Assembly (NCBI GenBank): GCA_000406005.1
Contig: ASZN01000035.1
Coordinates: 1 to 25,849, forward strand
Direction of reading: 5' to 3'
DNA length: 25,849 nt
Origin: Candidatus Poribacteria bacterium WGA-3G
GTDB lineage: Bacteria; Poribacteria; WGA-4E; WGA-3G
Below the pieces are notes generated by a model. It had not been told where the DNA came from. It searched no databases and saw nothing but the letters and a program-made list of their open reading frames with translations. Both the position numbers and the translations under genes were made by a program. Shown in pieces: positions 15,267 through 22,768 of the stretch; within the stretch, counting starts at the first letter, position 1, and each line of letters opens with the position of its first letter.

Positions 15267-15875
15267 ATGAAAAAATTGATTTGTTCGTTGCTCACGCTTA
15301 GTCTGGTGCTGTTTTTTTTCGCAACGGGTTACGCCGAAGACGAGAATTTCGATGCTCGGCGTGCAGCCGATGTCAACACCGACGGCTTCGTGAACATCCT
15401 TGACCTCACATTCATCGCCTCACATTTCGGCGCGGTGCCTACCGAAGATCAGTTCCCCAACCCCGACATCAACAGGGACGATATCGTCGATATCCTTGAC
15501 CTAACGCTTGTGGCAAACTATTTCGGTCAAACATCCGGTATCGCGTTTGAAGTCAGCGACGAAACTTTTGACGACATCGTTCTCGGTTCCGAACTCCCGA
15601 TCGTTGTAGAATTTAAATCCGAACGCTGAATATACTGTATACTGATGAAGCCTGTGGTCACAGCTGTCGCATTAGAATATCGGGATACCTTCACCTTCGC
15701 CAAGCTGGATGTCAACACCGAACCCCAGAAAACAGGCGAGTATCATATCCGCGGAACACCGACCTATATCGTATTCAGGGATGGAGAGATTGCGGGGGCG
15801 TTTTCAGGGGCACTGCCGAGCAACGTTTTGGTGGAACGTATCCTCGGAATCTTAGAAATCGACGAGACGGAATAG
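15267..15875 (+). CDS. Secreted dockerin/thioredoxin selenoprotein (in-frame TGA = Sec121)
   Basis: Read through one in-frame TGA (15627-15629), this paralogue of the preceding gene gives 202 residues. A signal peptide (1-23, ends GYA) closely resembles that of its neighbour. It is followed by a dockerin pair, DVNTDGFVNILDL (35-47) and DINRDDIVDILDL (67-79), then directly by a thioredoxin domain without Ig-like units. The TGA sits at the first CxxC cysteine: IVVEFKSER-U121-I-Y-C124-ILMKPVV. The rest is a good thioredoxin: FTFAKLDVNTEP, then IRGTPTYIVFRDGEI with the cis-proline. GGAG lies about 9 bases before the ATG, 32 bases after the first gene, so they are likely co-transcribed. Sec decoding is inferred; it is not proven, and no Sec machinery is in the window. 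Confidence 0.82.
15627..15629 (+). other. In-frame TGA, proposed selenocysteine codon
   Basis: This TGA occupies the same alignment column as the TGA at 14995 in the paralogue, giving U-I-Y-C. The frame is open from 15267 to the TAG at 15873-15875. Confidence 0.8.
15649..15665 (+). promoter_or_regulatory. Candidate bacterial SECIS hairpin, gene 2
   Basis: CUGU (15652-15655) pairs with ACAG (15660-15663) around a GGUC loop. AG (15649-15650) pairs with CU (15664-15665) across a bulged C. The loop begins with two Gs, 27 bases after the TGA, and contains the GGUC sequence also present in the E. coli fdhF SECIS loop. Confidence 0.5.
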
Positions 15876-15883
15876 ATCCGGAT

Positions 15884-17824
15884 TTACGCAGTGGCGCCAT
15901 CAAGTCCGCTCCGAACAGACACACCCTCCCGATGATAAAACCACCACTCCAATAGTAGCAGAATACATGCGAGCAGTGCGGGGAACCGCCACACCTCCTG
16001 CGTCATCGGCTGTAACCCATTTTCTACGGATGCCGACGTGTCTGTCTCGGTTGTCGCTGCCGAATATGAGAGTGCTGACGTGTCAGCATCAAGCAAATTA
16101 ACCGTGAACTTTTCAATCGCGCTATCATCGGCATAGAGGGTATAGACCCCGACCTGATCTGTTTCGATGAATACGGAATCTTCCACTTTAACCCGCTTTT
16201 TATCTGGTTTCTCGATGTGAATGGAAGCACCTTCAGCGATAGATGTAATCCTTACGGGTTCGCCGGTGTGGAATGCATGTCGCGTTCGTCCGTCTTCAAA
16301 TTCGAGGGGTCGAAACATTGCCGTTCCGGACGCAAATCGCGCCAAAGATTGATAGACAAACAGTGGTGCATCGGGAATCGTCATCGCGAAGTTAGAGACC
16401 TCTGGGTTGAACGCATCGAACTCAAAAACGAGGAATTGGCGACCCGACGCTTGTGCGAGCCATATCAACGTCCCTCCCTCCGTTTCAACAAGTGAACGTC
16501 CTAAAAGCGGCAGCGTTCGGGACATCGATTTAAGTACCCATACGCCTTGTAACGATACGTTTGTCAGGAGGGGGTGTGCCTCAGCCGTCTCAATAACGCG
16601 CACGGGTGCTGTAACTTCTTCCACGAGACCGTCCGCTTCTCCGATGAACGGCAGGTTGTTTCCCGGATTGATAAAAATCAGATGTGTTCCGGGTGCGGCA
16701 TCAGAAGCACGCGCCAAAGCCTCGCGTCCGGCGGGCGTGCCGCCATCGAAAATGGCTATATCGGTATCACCGGTACCGATGTAATCTGCGGGGACAACCT
16801 GATGGAGGTCTACATGTTCACCGGACGTCTCTAAAAGTGGGGGGAGCAGAGAGTTTTGGTTGTCACTGACGAGCAGGATTCGGAGTGGCGACACGTCAGA
16901 TAAGACGGCAGCGGCACTGTTATCGAGCATAAAATCGTCTTCTACTGGAAGATGGACGCGAATAACCTCCCCGACTAAACCCGCCGGATCATCTGAAAAC
17001 AGGACGGGTTTCGTCTCCTTTGAAGGGATAGATACCGTTTTGCTATCGAAAGTGGCGTTTTCAACCGCCAGTTCGACCTCTACTTCTCTAACGGTATCCG
17101 TGAAATTCTGAACACCCACCAACACCTCATACCGATCCCCGACGATTTCGGCACTGAAACGGACGATGCCGATGTTCTCAGCATCCCCACCGACACCGAT
17201 TTTATGGACAGAGAGCGAGGTATCCGGTAAATTTTCAAAATTATGGCTAATCAGGAAAACTTTGTCTTGTGTGGACGCTACATAGCGCGATGCGGCATCA
17301 AAGACGTGCCGGAGATTGCGGGCGGTATGGCTTTGTGGGATATTTTCTATTGCGATGCGGAGTTTCGCTGTATCCGTCGTGAAGGCTTCTCGGATATAGG
17401 CATCAGATTCGGTAGCACTCGTCACCATGAGCATCATCCCGCCGCCAGTGGAGACCTCTTCTATGTGCCTGCGTGCCGCCTGCTTTGCCAAATTGAGACG
17501 TGTTTTTCCGGTCTCTGTTGACAACATACTCGCAGAATTATCGACGATAAGAATTGCGCGTCCCGGTATAAATCCGGGTCTACGCAGTGCAGGGCGCGCT
17601 ACGCTGAAGATCACAAGTAAGAGAAATAGTACCTGTAGTATCGGGAGTAGTAGGTTACGCAGCCGTTGGAACGGGACGTTCGCTCGCCGGTCCTCGTCGG
17701 TGGAGCGCCAGAGCATGATACTCGGAACGAGGTGCCTGTGGCGGCGTAGCTTCAGAAAGTGAAGTGCCACCACAATCGGGATGGCTCCGAGTAGGTAAAA
17801 CGCGGCAGGATTCAGGAACTGCAT
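15884..17824 (-). CDS. BatA-type membrane protein with VWA domain
   Basis: The 646-residue protein starts with a BatA-like N-terminal region holding two membrane segments (about 7-24 and 58-76), including FLNPAAFYLLGAIPIVVALH. A von Willebrand factor A domain follows from about residue 90, with the MIDAS motif D95-N-S-A-S99. The long middle region (about 205-600) is beta-rich and probably periplasmic. A final membrane segment lies at about 614-632. Such proteins often occur with MoxR ATPases and DUF58 proteins in Bat-type operons, but none of these is next to it here. GAGAGG lies 6 bases before the ATG. It converges on the second selenoprotein gene with only an 8-base gap. Confidence 0.85.
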   Translation of the reverse strand: MQFLNPAAFYLLGAIPIVVALHFLKLRRHRHLVPSIMLWRSTDEDRRANVPFQRLRNLLLPILQVLFLLLVIFSVARPALRRPGFIPGRAILIVDNSASMLSTETGKTRLNLAKQAARRHIEEVSTGGGMMLMVTSATESDAYIREAFTTDTAKLRIAIENIPQSHTARNLRHVFDAASRYVASTQDKVFLISHNFENLPDTSLSVHKIGVGGDAENIGIVRFSAEIVGDRYEVLVGVQNFTDTVREVEVELAVENATFDSKTVSIPSKETKPVLFSDDPAGLVGEVIRVHLPVEDDFMLDNSAAAVLSDVSPLRILLVSDNQNSLLPPLLETSGEHVDLHQVVPADYIGTGDTDIAIFDGGTPAGREALARASDAAPGTHLIFINPGNNLPFIGEADGLVEEVTAPVRVIETAEAHPLLTNVSLQGVWVLKSMSRTLPLLGRSLVETEGGTLIWLAQASGRQFLVFEFDAFNPEVSNFAMTIPDAPLFVYQSLARFASGTAMFRPLEFEDGRTRHAFHTGEPVRITSIAEGASIHIEKPDKKRVKVEDSVFIETDQVGVYTLYADDSAIEKFTVNLLDADTSALSYSAATTETDTSASVENGLQPMTQEVWRFPALLACILLLLEWWFYHREGVSVRSGLDGATA

Positions 17825-17888
17825 TTTTGCCTCTCCGCGGTTAAGGAATGTAAAGCTTCCAGCCTACCTTATCGAACCGCAAGGAACA

Positions 17889-18281
17889 TTAAGATTCTTC
17901 TTTTTCCTTGAGACTTTCCAGGACCTCCTCGGCATCCAACTTACCGACTTCGCCGTAGTCTTGGAGACGTTCACACGCTTCACGAACCTTATCGTGTTCG
18001 TCAAGTTCCATATAGATGCTCGCCAAATTTTTGTGCATTTCTCGGAACACGCCGGGCCAATTCCGCTCACCCTCTTTGTCAACAATGCGATTGGCATTCT
18101 TAAGCGCAGTTTCGACAATCTCATCCAGCGCAGCCTGTTCCTCATCTGACATACGAAAATCGGGTTGTTGACGTTTCTCGTTATAGGCTTTCAATTGCCC
18201 GAGCGCCCTATCGCATTGGTTGTATGTTTTTTCGATGCTCAACGCGCCTTCAAAAATTTTTGATATAAATCCAAATTTCAT
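17889..18281 (-). CDS. Small helical protein, TPR-like, unknown function
   Basis: I do not recognise this 130-residue protein. It is predicted almost wholly helical and charged, without a signal peptide. The segment AALDEIVETALKNANRIVD, followed by FREMHKNLASIYMELDEHDK and VREACERLQDYGEV, resembles tetratricopeptide-type helix pairs. It may serve as a protein-binding module. The ATG has GGGGA about 5 bases upstream. It lies 64 bases before the VWA gene on the same strand and 56 bases after the LamG gene, so it may share a transcript with one or both. Confidence 0.75.
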   Translation of the reverse strand: MKFGFISKIFEGALSIEKTYNQCDRALGQLKAYNEKRQQPDFRMSDEEQAALDEIVETALKNANRIVDKEGERNWPGVFREMHKNLASIYMELDEHDKVREACERLQDYGEVGKLDAEEVLESLKEKEES

Positions 18282-18298
18282 AAGATCCCCGAATAGAT

Positions 18299-18326
18299 GT
18301 CGGGTGAGATGTCCGTCTCACCCGAC
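18299..18326. terminator. Strong 11-bp hairpin between LamG and TPR-like genes
   Basis: GTCGGGTGAGA (18299-18309) and TCTCACCCGAC (18316-18326) form a perfect 11-bp stem around a 6-base loop. It lies 12 bases beyond the LamG stop on the minus strand. No T-run follows, so it may attenuate transcription or stabilise the LamG mRNA 3' end rather than terminate cleanly. Confidence 0.5.
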
Positions 18327-18337
18327 AAATAATATTG

Positions 18338-19114
18338 TTAGAAATCGGTTTTCAGTTCTCCCCATGTCACTGCCAATTTATCACGCGCCTCGACTGCAAG
18401 CACCCCCGGAACGCTCAGTTCCATGGATTCTTGGACTTCTTCTTCAGTCAACGCTTTGGCGTAAATGACGACTTCATCGATAATCGCGTCTTCTACTCTG
18501 TGGACGTTCGGGTTCTCGCCTGCACCGATATAAATCGCTGCCTCTTTGAACTCGGGCCACTCGAAGTTCTCTACCTGCTCACCGATAAACTCGCCGTTGA
18601 CATAAATCTTACCATCCTTACCATCAGCGACTAACACATAGTGGTACCACTCATCTAATTCAAATTGGAAGTTTCCGAGACTCTTATCGGCGTGATGCCC
18701 GGCATCCCAGAACGGATTGAAGGTTGGGTTCACCATCGTCCGGAACTCGCAACATCCAGCGTCAACAGCCTCAATCGAGATAATGCCATCGTACGCCGAG
18801 TGCTCGTTAAGATAGAACCACGCTTCCATCGTGATTTCACCGTTTTTGCCGATCGGGACGACGAAATCGTTGGCATCCATCTGCACGATCCCGCCGTTGA
18901 GACGGACAGCCTGTTTGAACGCGCCATCAACGAGCGAACCTTTCCCGACCAACTTAGCATCGTTCCCGTTCTTGGAATCATCTGTGAATGTATCGCCTTT
19001 CAGCTGATCGAAAGAATAGTAGACGACGATATCCTCTTCCTCGACTGCATAAGAGAGCGTGACAGCGAATACACAAATCGCCGCAAGCCCTAACAGGAAT
19101 ATACTTCTATGCAT
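18338..19114 (-). CDS. Secreted LamG/concanavalin A-like domain protein
   Basis: The 258-residue protein has a signal peptide (1-23, ends SYA) and one LamG-type jelly-roll domain. It starts with IVVYYSFDQLKGDTFTDDSK, then has KNGEITMEAWFYLNE, DEWYHYVLVADGKDGKIYVN and IDEVVIYAKALTEEEV, all standard landmarks of the fold. The domain usually binds carbohydrates or mediates adhesion. A start at 19159 would add 15 residues. The ATG at 19114 is preferred since it begins the signal peptide and has AAGGAGG 6-7 bases upstream. A very good promoter lies at 19150-19178. The protein is probably exported. Confidence 0.88.
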   Translation of the reverse strand: MHRSIFLLGLAAICVFAVTLSYAVEEEDIVVYYSFDQLKGDTFTDDSKNGNDAKLVGKGSLVDGAFKQAVRLNGGIVQMDANDFVVPIGKNGEITMEAWFYLNEHSAYDGIISIEAVDAGCCEFRTMVNPTFNPFWDAGHHADKSLGNFQFELDEWYHYVLVADGKDGKIYVNGEFIGEQVENFEWPEFKEAAIYIGAGENPNVHRVEDAIIDEVVIYAKALTEEEVQESMELSVPGVLAVEARDKLAVTWGELKTDF

Positions 19115-19149
19115 TTCTGTACCCTCCTTAGAGTATTTTAACAAAAATA

Positions 19150-19178
19150 ATTCTAACACATATAGGCAATAGTGTCAA
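19150..19178 (-). promoter_or_regulatory. Strong sigma70-type promoter for the LamG gene
   Basis: On the minus strand, a perfect TTGACA is followed after 17 bases by TAGAAT. This leaves a leader of about 30 bases before the ATG at 19114 and also argues against the start at 19159, which lies inside the promoter. Confidence 0.7.
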
Positions 19179-19196
19179 AGCATTATTTGGTTATGC

Positions 19197-19268
19197 GTTT
19201 TCAGTTGTCGGTAAGAACCACGCCACGGTCGCGATTATGTATGTAAGTGATGACTAACAACTGAAAAC
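19197..19268. repeat. 72-bp element with 12-bp inverted ends
   Basis: GTTTTCAGTTGT (19197-19208) and ACAACTGAAAAC (19257-19268) are perfect inverted repeats around 48 bases of non-coding DNA. The size and layout resemble a minimal MITE-like or dispersed palindromic element. Confidence 0.5.
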
Positions 19269-19303
19269 TATAGTGACATCTAAAAATAATAAGACACACC
19301 TTG

Positions 19304-19342
19304 AAAGACGGACGAGAAACCTCGTCCCTACGAACCGTCTTT
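19304..19342. repeat. Nested hairpin with alternative stems
   Basis: AAAGACGG (19304-19311) pairs with CCGTCTTT (19335-19342). Inside, GGACGAG (19310-19316) can pair with CTCGTCC (19321-19327). The two stems share two bases and compete slightly. The outer stem ends in a T-run, as in a terminator, but no plus-strand gene precedes it; a dispersed repeat is likelier. Confidence 0.45.
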
Positions 19343-19455
19343 TGTTAAAGGAAAAGTGTCTATTTAATTGTAGGTTTTACTATAAATGGCTCTGCAGTCC
19401 TGATAGTTTTTCATTTCTATTTTTTTCACTGATATGATATACTATTTAAACCAGC

Positions 19456-19483
19456 TATGTGTACTGTCCGGTTATGTGTACTG
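19456..19483. repeat. 11-bp direct repeat TATGTGTACTG
   Basis: TATGTGTACTG occurs at 19456-19466 and again at 19473-19483, a 17-bp period. Spaced repeats like this occur at transposon ends and protein-binding sites. No transposase is visible here. The remaining stretch to about 19648 is AT-rich and shows nothing else definite. Confidence 0.4.
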
Positions 19484-19687
19484 CCATCGAAAATTTGGCT
19501 CACTGTCTCAACCAAAATTGTTATACAATAACAGTCTGAGTGAAAAAAGTATCCGAAACGCCCGCACCCGGCGTTAGGAAACCATTTGACACCCGTCGAA
19601 TTTGAAAAAACTTGTCTTAACTTTACTGATTTTTTATTTAAATAAACGGTGGCACTTCACCTTCGCCCTCTTTTTGAATATGTCTTT

Positions 19688-19990
19688 ATGAAACATTATC
19701 CTATAAGTGCACTCAATCGTATTTTGGAATCTTATGACTATCTGGAATATGATGAAAGCAATTCCGAAGGCATTGTTAAACTACGTGTTAAAGTTAAAGA
19801 CGCTTATTTAGAGACTGAGCGTGACAGTGCGGTCATGCACCACATTAAAAACGAATTAGAACTGGCTACTGGGCGGTTCTATGTACCTATACTTAATCCC
19901 GTGTCAGGTTCACCTTCGGAGGAAATTCGAGACACAAGATGGAGATATTTCACTTTGCATGAGAAGGATCGCCCCAGAAGGTTTGCATAG
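19688..19990 (+). CDS. Possible small hypothetical protein
   Basis: An open frame from ATG 19688 gives 100 residues; a GTG at 19649 would make it 113. I do not recognise it. It begins MKHYPISALNRILESYDYLE and is charged and soluble. No clear ribosome binding site is seen at either start, and the lead-in DNA is AT-rich. The amino-acid composition looks protein-like, and it sits 112 bases before the DUF4268 gene on the same strand, so it could belong to the restriction cluster. It could equally be a chance frame or a gene remnant. Confidence 0.35.
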   Translation: MKHYPISALNRILESYDYLEYDESNSEGIVKLRVKVKDAYLETERDSAVMHHIKNELELATGRFYVPILNPVSGSPSEEIRDTRWRYFTLHEKDRPRRFA

Positions 19991-20102
19991 AATACCTTCC
20001 GCTAATCCCCCTAAACGTAGGCACAGTACAAGGAGAGACTATAATCGACATATAATCCGAAACACGAAAACAACCTGATTTTATGAAAGGAATCGTTACA
20101 GA

Positions 20103-21107
20103 ATGTGTCAGAATCTCAAACAGTTAACGCCTGTGGATATCAGCAAGGTTTGGGAAACCGAACCACAGCACTTTACACCCTGGCTTGCTAAAGAGGAAAA
20201 TCTAACGCTTTTAGGTAAAGCCTTGGGGATCGAATTGGAACTGGAGGGACAAGAGGTAAACGTTGGTGGTTTCCGCGCGGACATCCTCTGCAAGAATACC
20301 GTTGATGATTCGTGGGTGCTGATTGAAAATCAGTTGGATACAGCTGACCATAGACATTTTGGACAAATCCTGACATACGCTGCAGGCTTAGATGCCTCTA
20401 CAGTTATCTGGATTGCTAAGACGTTCCGGCGCGAGCATTGTGCGATGCTTGACTGGCAGAACCGAATCACAGATGAACGGTATCGGTTTTTTGGTGTTGA
20501 AATGAAGGTCTGGCAGATAGAAGATTCCCCCCGTGCTATTCAATTTGATGTTGTTTCAAGCCCAAATGACTGGATTCGTGGTGTGAGTCGAGACACCCAA
20601 AGCGCAGCGAACCAAGAACTCTCTGAAACACAGCGATTGATGCGAAAATTCTGGACAGGTTTACGAGAGTATATGAATGACAACGGCAGCAGTGTTAATT
20701 GCCCGGCACCAACAACGCGGAGTTACCTTCGGTTCAGTATAGGCAGGACAAACTTCTTCATGCATGCATGGCTGGTGAGCAGCAGTAAAGAAATACGTAT
20801 CTGGCTCTACACGAAAGGGAATGATGCCAAAGCACACTTCCACTTGCTTGAGGAACAACAAGAGAGGATACACAACGAATTCGGCGAAACGCTTGAATGG
20901 CATGAACTACCTGAGAATGAAAGCAGTCGAATATGCCTGAATAAAGAAGATACTGATCCGTTAAACGAAAATGATTGGTCTCAGCAGTATGAATGGTTTA
21001 CCGCTAAATTGGAACGATTCAACCAAGTTTTCCGACCACGCATCCAAGCCCTCAATGCTGTAGATTGGATCCCAGAGGAAGACAACGAACAATTAGCTGA
21101 ACCGTAA
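20103..21107 (+). CDS. DUF4268 protein with PD-(D/E)xK-like N-terminal domain
   Basis: The 334-residue protein has an N-terminal half that resembles a restriction endonuclease-like fold: GGFRADILCKN with D60, then SWVLIENQLDTADHRHFGQ with E75-N-Q77, the E-x-Q variant of the catalytic E-x-K, then LTYAAGLDASTVIWIA. The C-terminal half, from about residue 185 (QRLMRKFWTGLREYM), matches DUF4268. It is predicted soluble. It lies 26 bases before the Mod gene and probably forms one operon with mod and res, so an accessory restriction or defence role is likely by context. AAAGG lies roughly 12 bases before the ATG. Two TATAAT hexamers at 20040 and 20051 lack good -35 boxes. Nuclease activity is inferred. 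Confidence 0.78.
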   Translation: MCQNLKQLTPVDISKVWETEPQHFTPWLAKEENLTLLGKALGIELELEGQEVNVGGFRADILCKNTVDDSWVLIENQLDTADHRHFGQILTYAAGLDASTVIWIAKTFRREHCAMLDWQNRITDERYRFFGVEMKVWQIEDSPRAIQFDVVSSPNDWIRGVSRDTQSAANQELSETQRLMRKFWTGLREYMNDNGSSVNCPAPTTRSYLRFSIGRTNFFMHAWLVSSSKEIRIWLYTKGNDAKAHFHLLEEQQERIHNEFGETLEWHELPENESSRICLNKEDTDPLNENDWSQQYEWFTAKLERFNQVFRPRIQALNAVDWIPEEDNEQLAEP

Positions 21108-21133
21108 AGGCAAACGAAAGGAGAACTTCCAAC

Positions 21134-22753
21134 ATGCCAACACTCGATTTCAAAGGAAAACACCACATCTACGCCCACCATCTTTCTGTTCCGTATCGCC
21201 CGCTTGAACCCGACGAAAACCGATCCTGTAACCCATCCAGCGAAGAAGATAACCTCATCATTCACGGTGATAATCTGAACGCTCTCAAAGCATTACTCCC
21301 ACGATACGCGAATCGCGTCAAGTGTATCTACATAGACCCACCCTACAATACCGGGAATAAAGATTGGATCTACAAAGACGACGTAAGCAATCCACCCATG
21401 CAAGAATGGTTCGAGGTGCAGGATTGGGTTGATAACGAAGATATGGAACGGCATGACAAATGGCTCTGCATGATGTGGCCAAGGTTGCATCTGCTAAAGG
21501 AATTCCTTGCTGAAGATGGTGTAATTTTTATATCTATTGATGACAATGAAGTGCATCACCTGCGGATGTTGATGGATGAGATTTTTGAAGAGAAAAACTT
21601 TTTTGCAGTTCTTACCCGAAGAGCAATGCACACTGTTCGTAACTCCAGTAAAGATTTTAATCACAATGCTGACTACACTTTGGTCTATGCGAAAGAGAAA
21701 TCTTGGTTTAGCGAAGACAAAAGTCGTTATATTCGTTATGTTGTCGATAAGTCATCGAATTATCGACACGATGATAATGATGGTAGAGGTAAATATAAAC
21801 TTGATCCTCTCAGCGCGCGGAATTATTATGAACCATACACATTCACCTTTGAAAATGGAGTTATATGGTCACCCCCCTCTGGGCGTTATCCAAGTTATTC
21901 ACAAGAAACATTGCGCCGTATGGAAAGTGAAGGTCGTATTGATTTTTCTGGCAATGAACCGAGGGCAAAAAGGTATCTTTCTGATGTCCAAGAAGGGCAG
22001 CCGCCTGACGTTATCCTCTCACCAGAAGTCGTAGGATTCAATAAAGAAGGAACAAGTGAACTTCGTGATATATTTGGTGAAGGCGGTGTTTTTCCCCAAC
22101 CCAAGCCTGTAAAATTTATTAAGTTTTTATTTGAATTGCTACGCAGCAAAGATGCCATTATCCTTGATTCATTCGCGGGCAGCGGTACGACTGCCCACAC
22201 CGTACTTGCACTTAACAAAGAAGATGGCGGCAATCGCAAGTTTATCCTCATCGAATGCGAAGAGTATGCAGACACCATCACTGCCGAACGCGTCCGACGC
22301 GTCATAAACGGTGTTGAGAATACTAAAGATAAAACGTTAAAGGAAGGTCTCGGCGGTTCTTTCACCTACTGCACCCTCGGTGCACCTATTGAAATAGAAG
22401 CGATGCTCACAGGTGAATCTTTACCATCTTACTCAGATCTCGCTGCCCACTTGTTATTTACTGCTGCGGGCGTTTCTGTCGGAGATGAGAAACTGGAGGA
22501 GAAAAACGATGACGGGCTTTTTTATTCCGATGATAAAAACGACTACTACCTGCACTACCAACCCGATCTTGACTACTTGAGCAGCGACGAGGCAATACTA
22601 AAGCAGGAACATGCCGAACGTATCCGAGATGCCAGCCATCAGAACGGTAAAAAAGCGATTGTTTACGCAGCAGGCAATTACATCGGGCAGCGTGAACTCA
22701 CGAAAATGGGAATCACATTTTGTCAACTCCCTTATGTCCTGCATGAGAGGTAA
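21134..22753 (+). CDS. Type III restriction-modification methyltransferase (Mod)
   Basis: The 539-residue protein is an adenine-N6 DNA methyltransferase of the beta class, as in type III Mod subunits, which methylate one strand and specify the target for Res. The catalytic motif DPPY (68-71, in YIDPPYNTGNKDW) precedes the SAM-binding motif FAGSGTT (347-353), the order expected for this class. The region between them holds the target-recognition domain. That region (about 21525-22150) is visibly more AT-rich than its flanks, which suggests exchange of specificity. AAAGGAG lies 10 bases before the ATG. The length is on the short side for type III Mod. The res gene starts 15 bases after the stop. 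Confidence 0.92.
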   Translation: MPTLDFKGKHHIYAHHLSVPYRPLEPDENRSCNPSSEEDNLIIHGDNLNALKALLPRYANRVKCIYIDPPYNTGNKDWIYKDDVSNPPMQEWFEVQDWVDNEDMERHDKWLCMMWPRLHLLKEFLAEDGVIFISIDDNEVHHLRMLMDEIFEEKNFFAVLTRRAMHTVRNSSKDFNHNADYTLVYAKEKSWFSEDKSRYIRYVVDKSSNYRHDDNDGRGKYKLDPLSARNYYEPYTFTFENGVIWSPPSGRYPSYSQETLRRMESEGRIDFSGNEPRAKRYLSDVQEGQPPDVILSPEVVGFNKEGTSELRDIFGEGGVFPQPKPVKFIKFLFELLRSKDAIILDSFAGSGTTAHTVLALNKEDGGNRKFILIECEEYADTITAERVRRVINGVENTKDKTLKEGLGGSFTYCTLGAPIEIEAMLTGESLPSYSDLAAHLLFTAAGVSVGDEKLEEKNDDGLFYSDDKNDYYLHYQPDLDYLSSDEAILKQEHAERIRDASHQNGKKAIVYAAGNYIGQRELTKMGITFCQLPYVLHER

Positions 22754-22768
22754 AGAGGTAAAATTATA

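Noticed and set aside
14995..15629. Both TGA codons as simple nonsense mutations, or as TGA reassigned to Trp or Gly
   Set aside because: The two paralogues share the exact catalytic column and keep intact frames after it. murA, the SDR gene and the propeller gene end with TGA, which argues against general reassignment.
18665..19093. 142-codon plus-strand frame opposite the LamG gene
   Set aside because: It is antisense to a clear secreted LamG protein, with no ribosome binding site or family resemblance.
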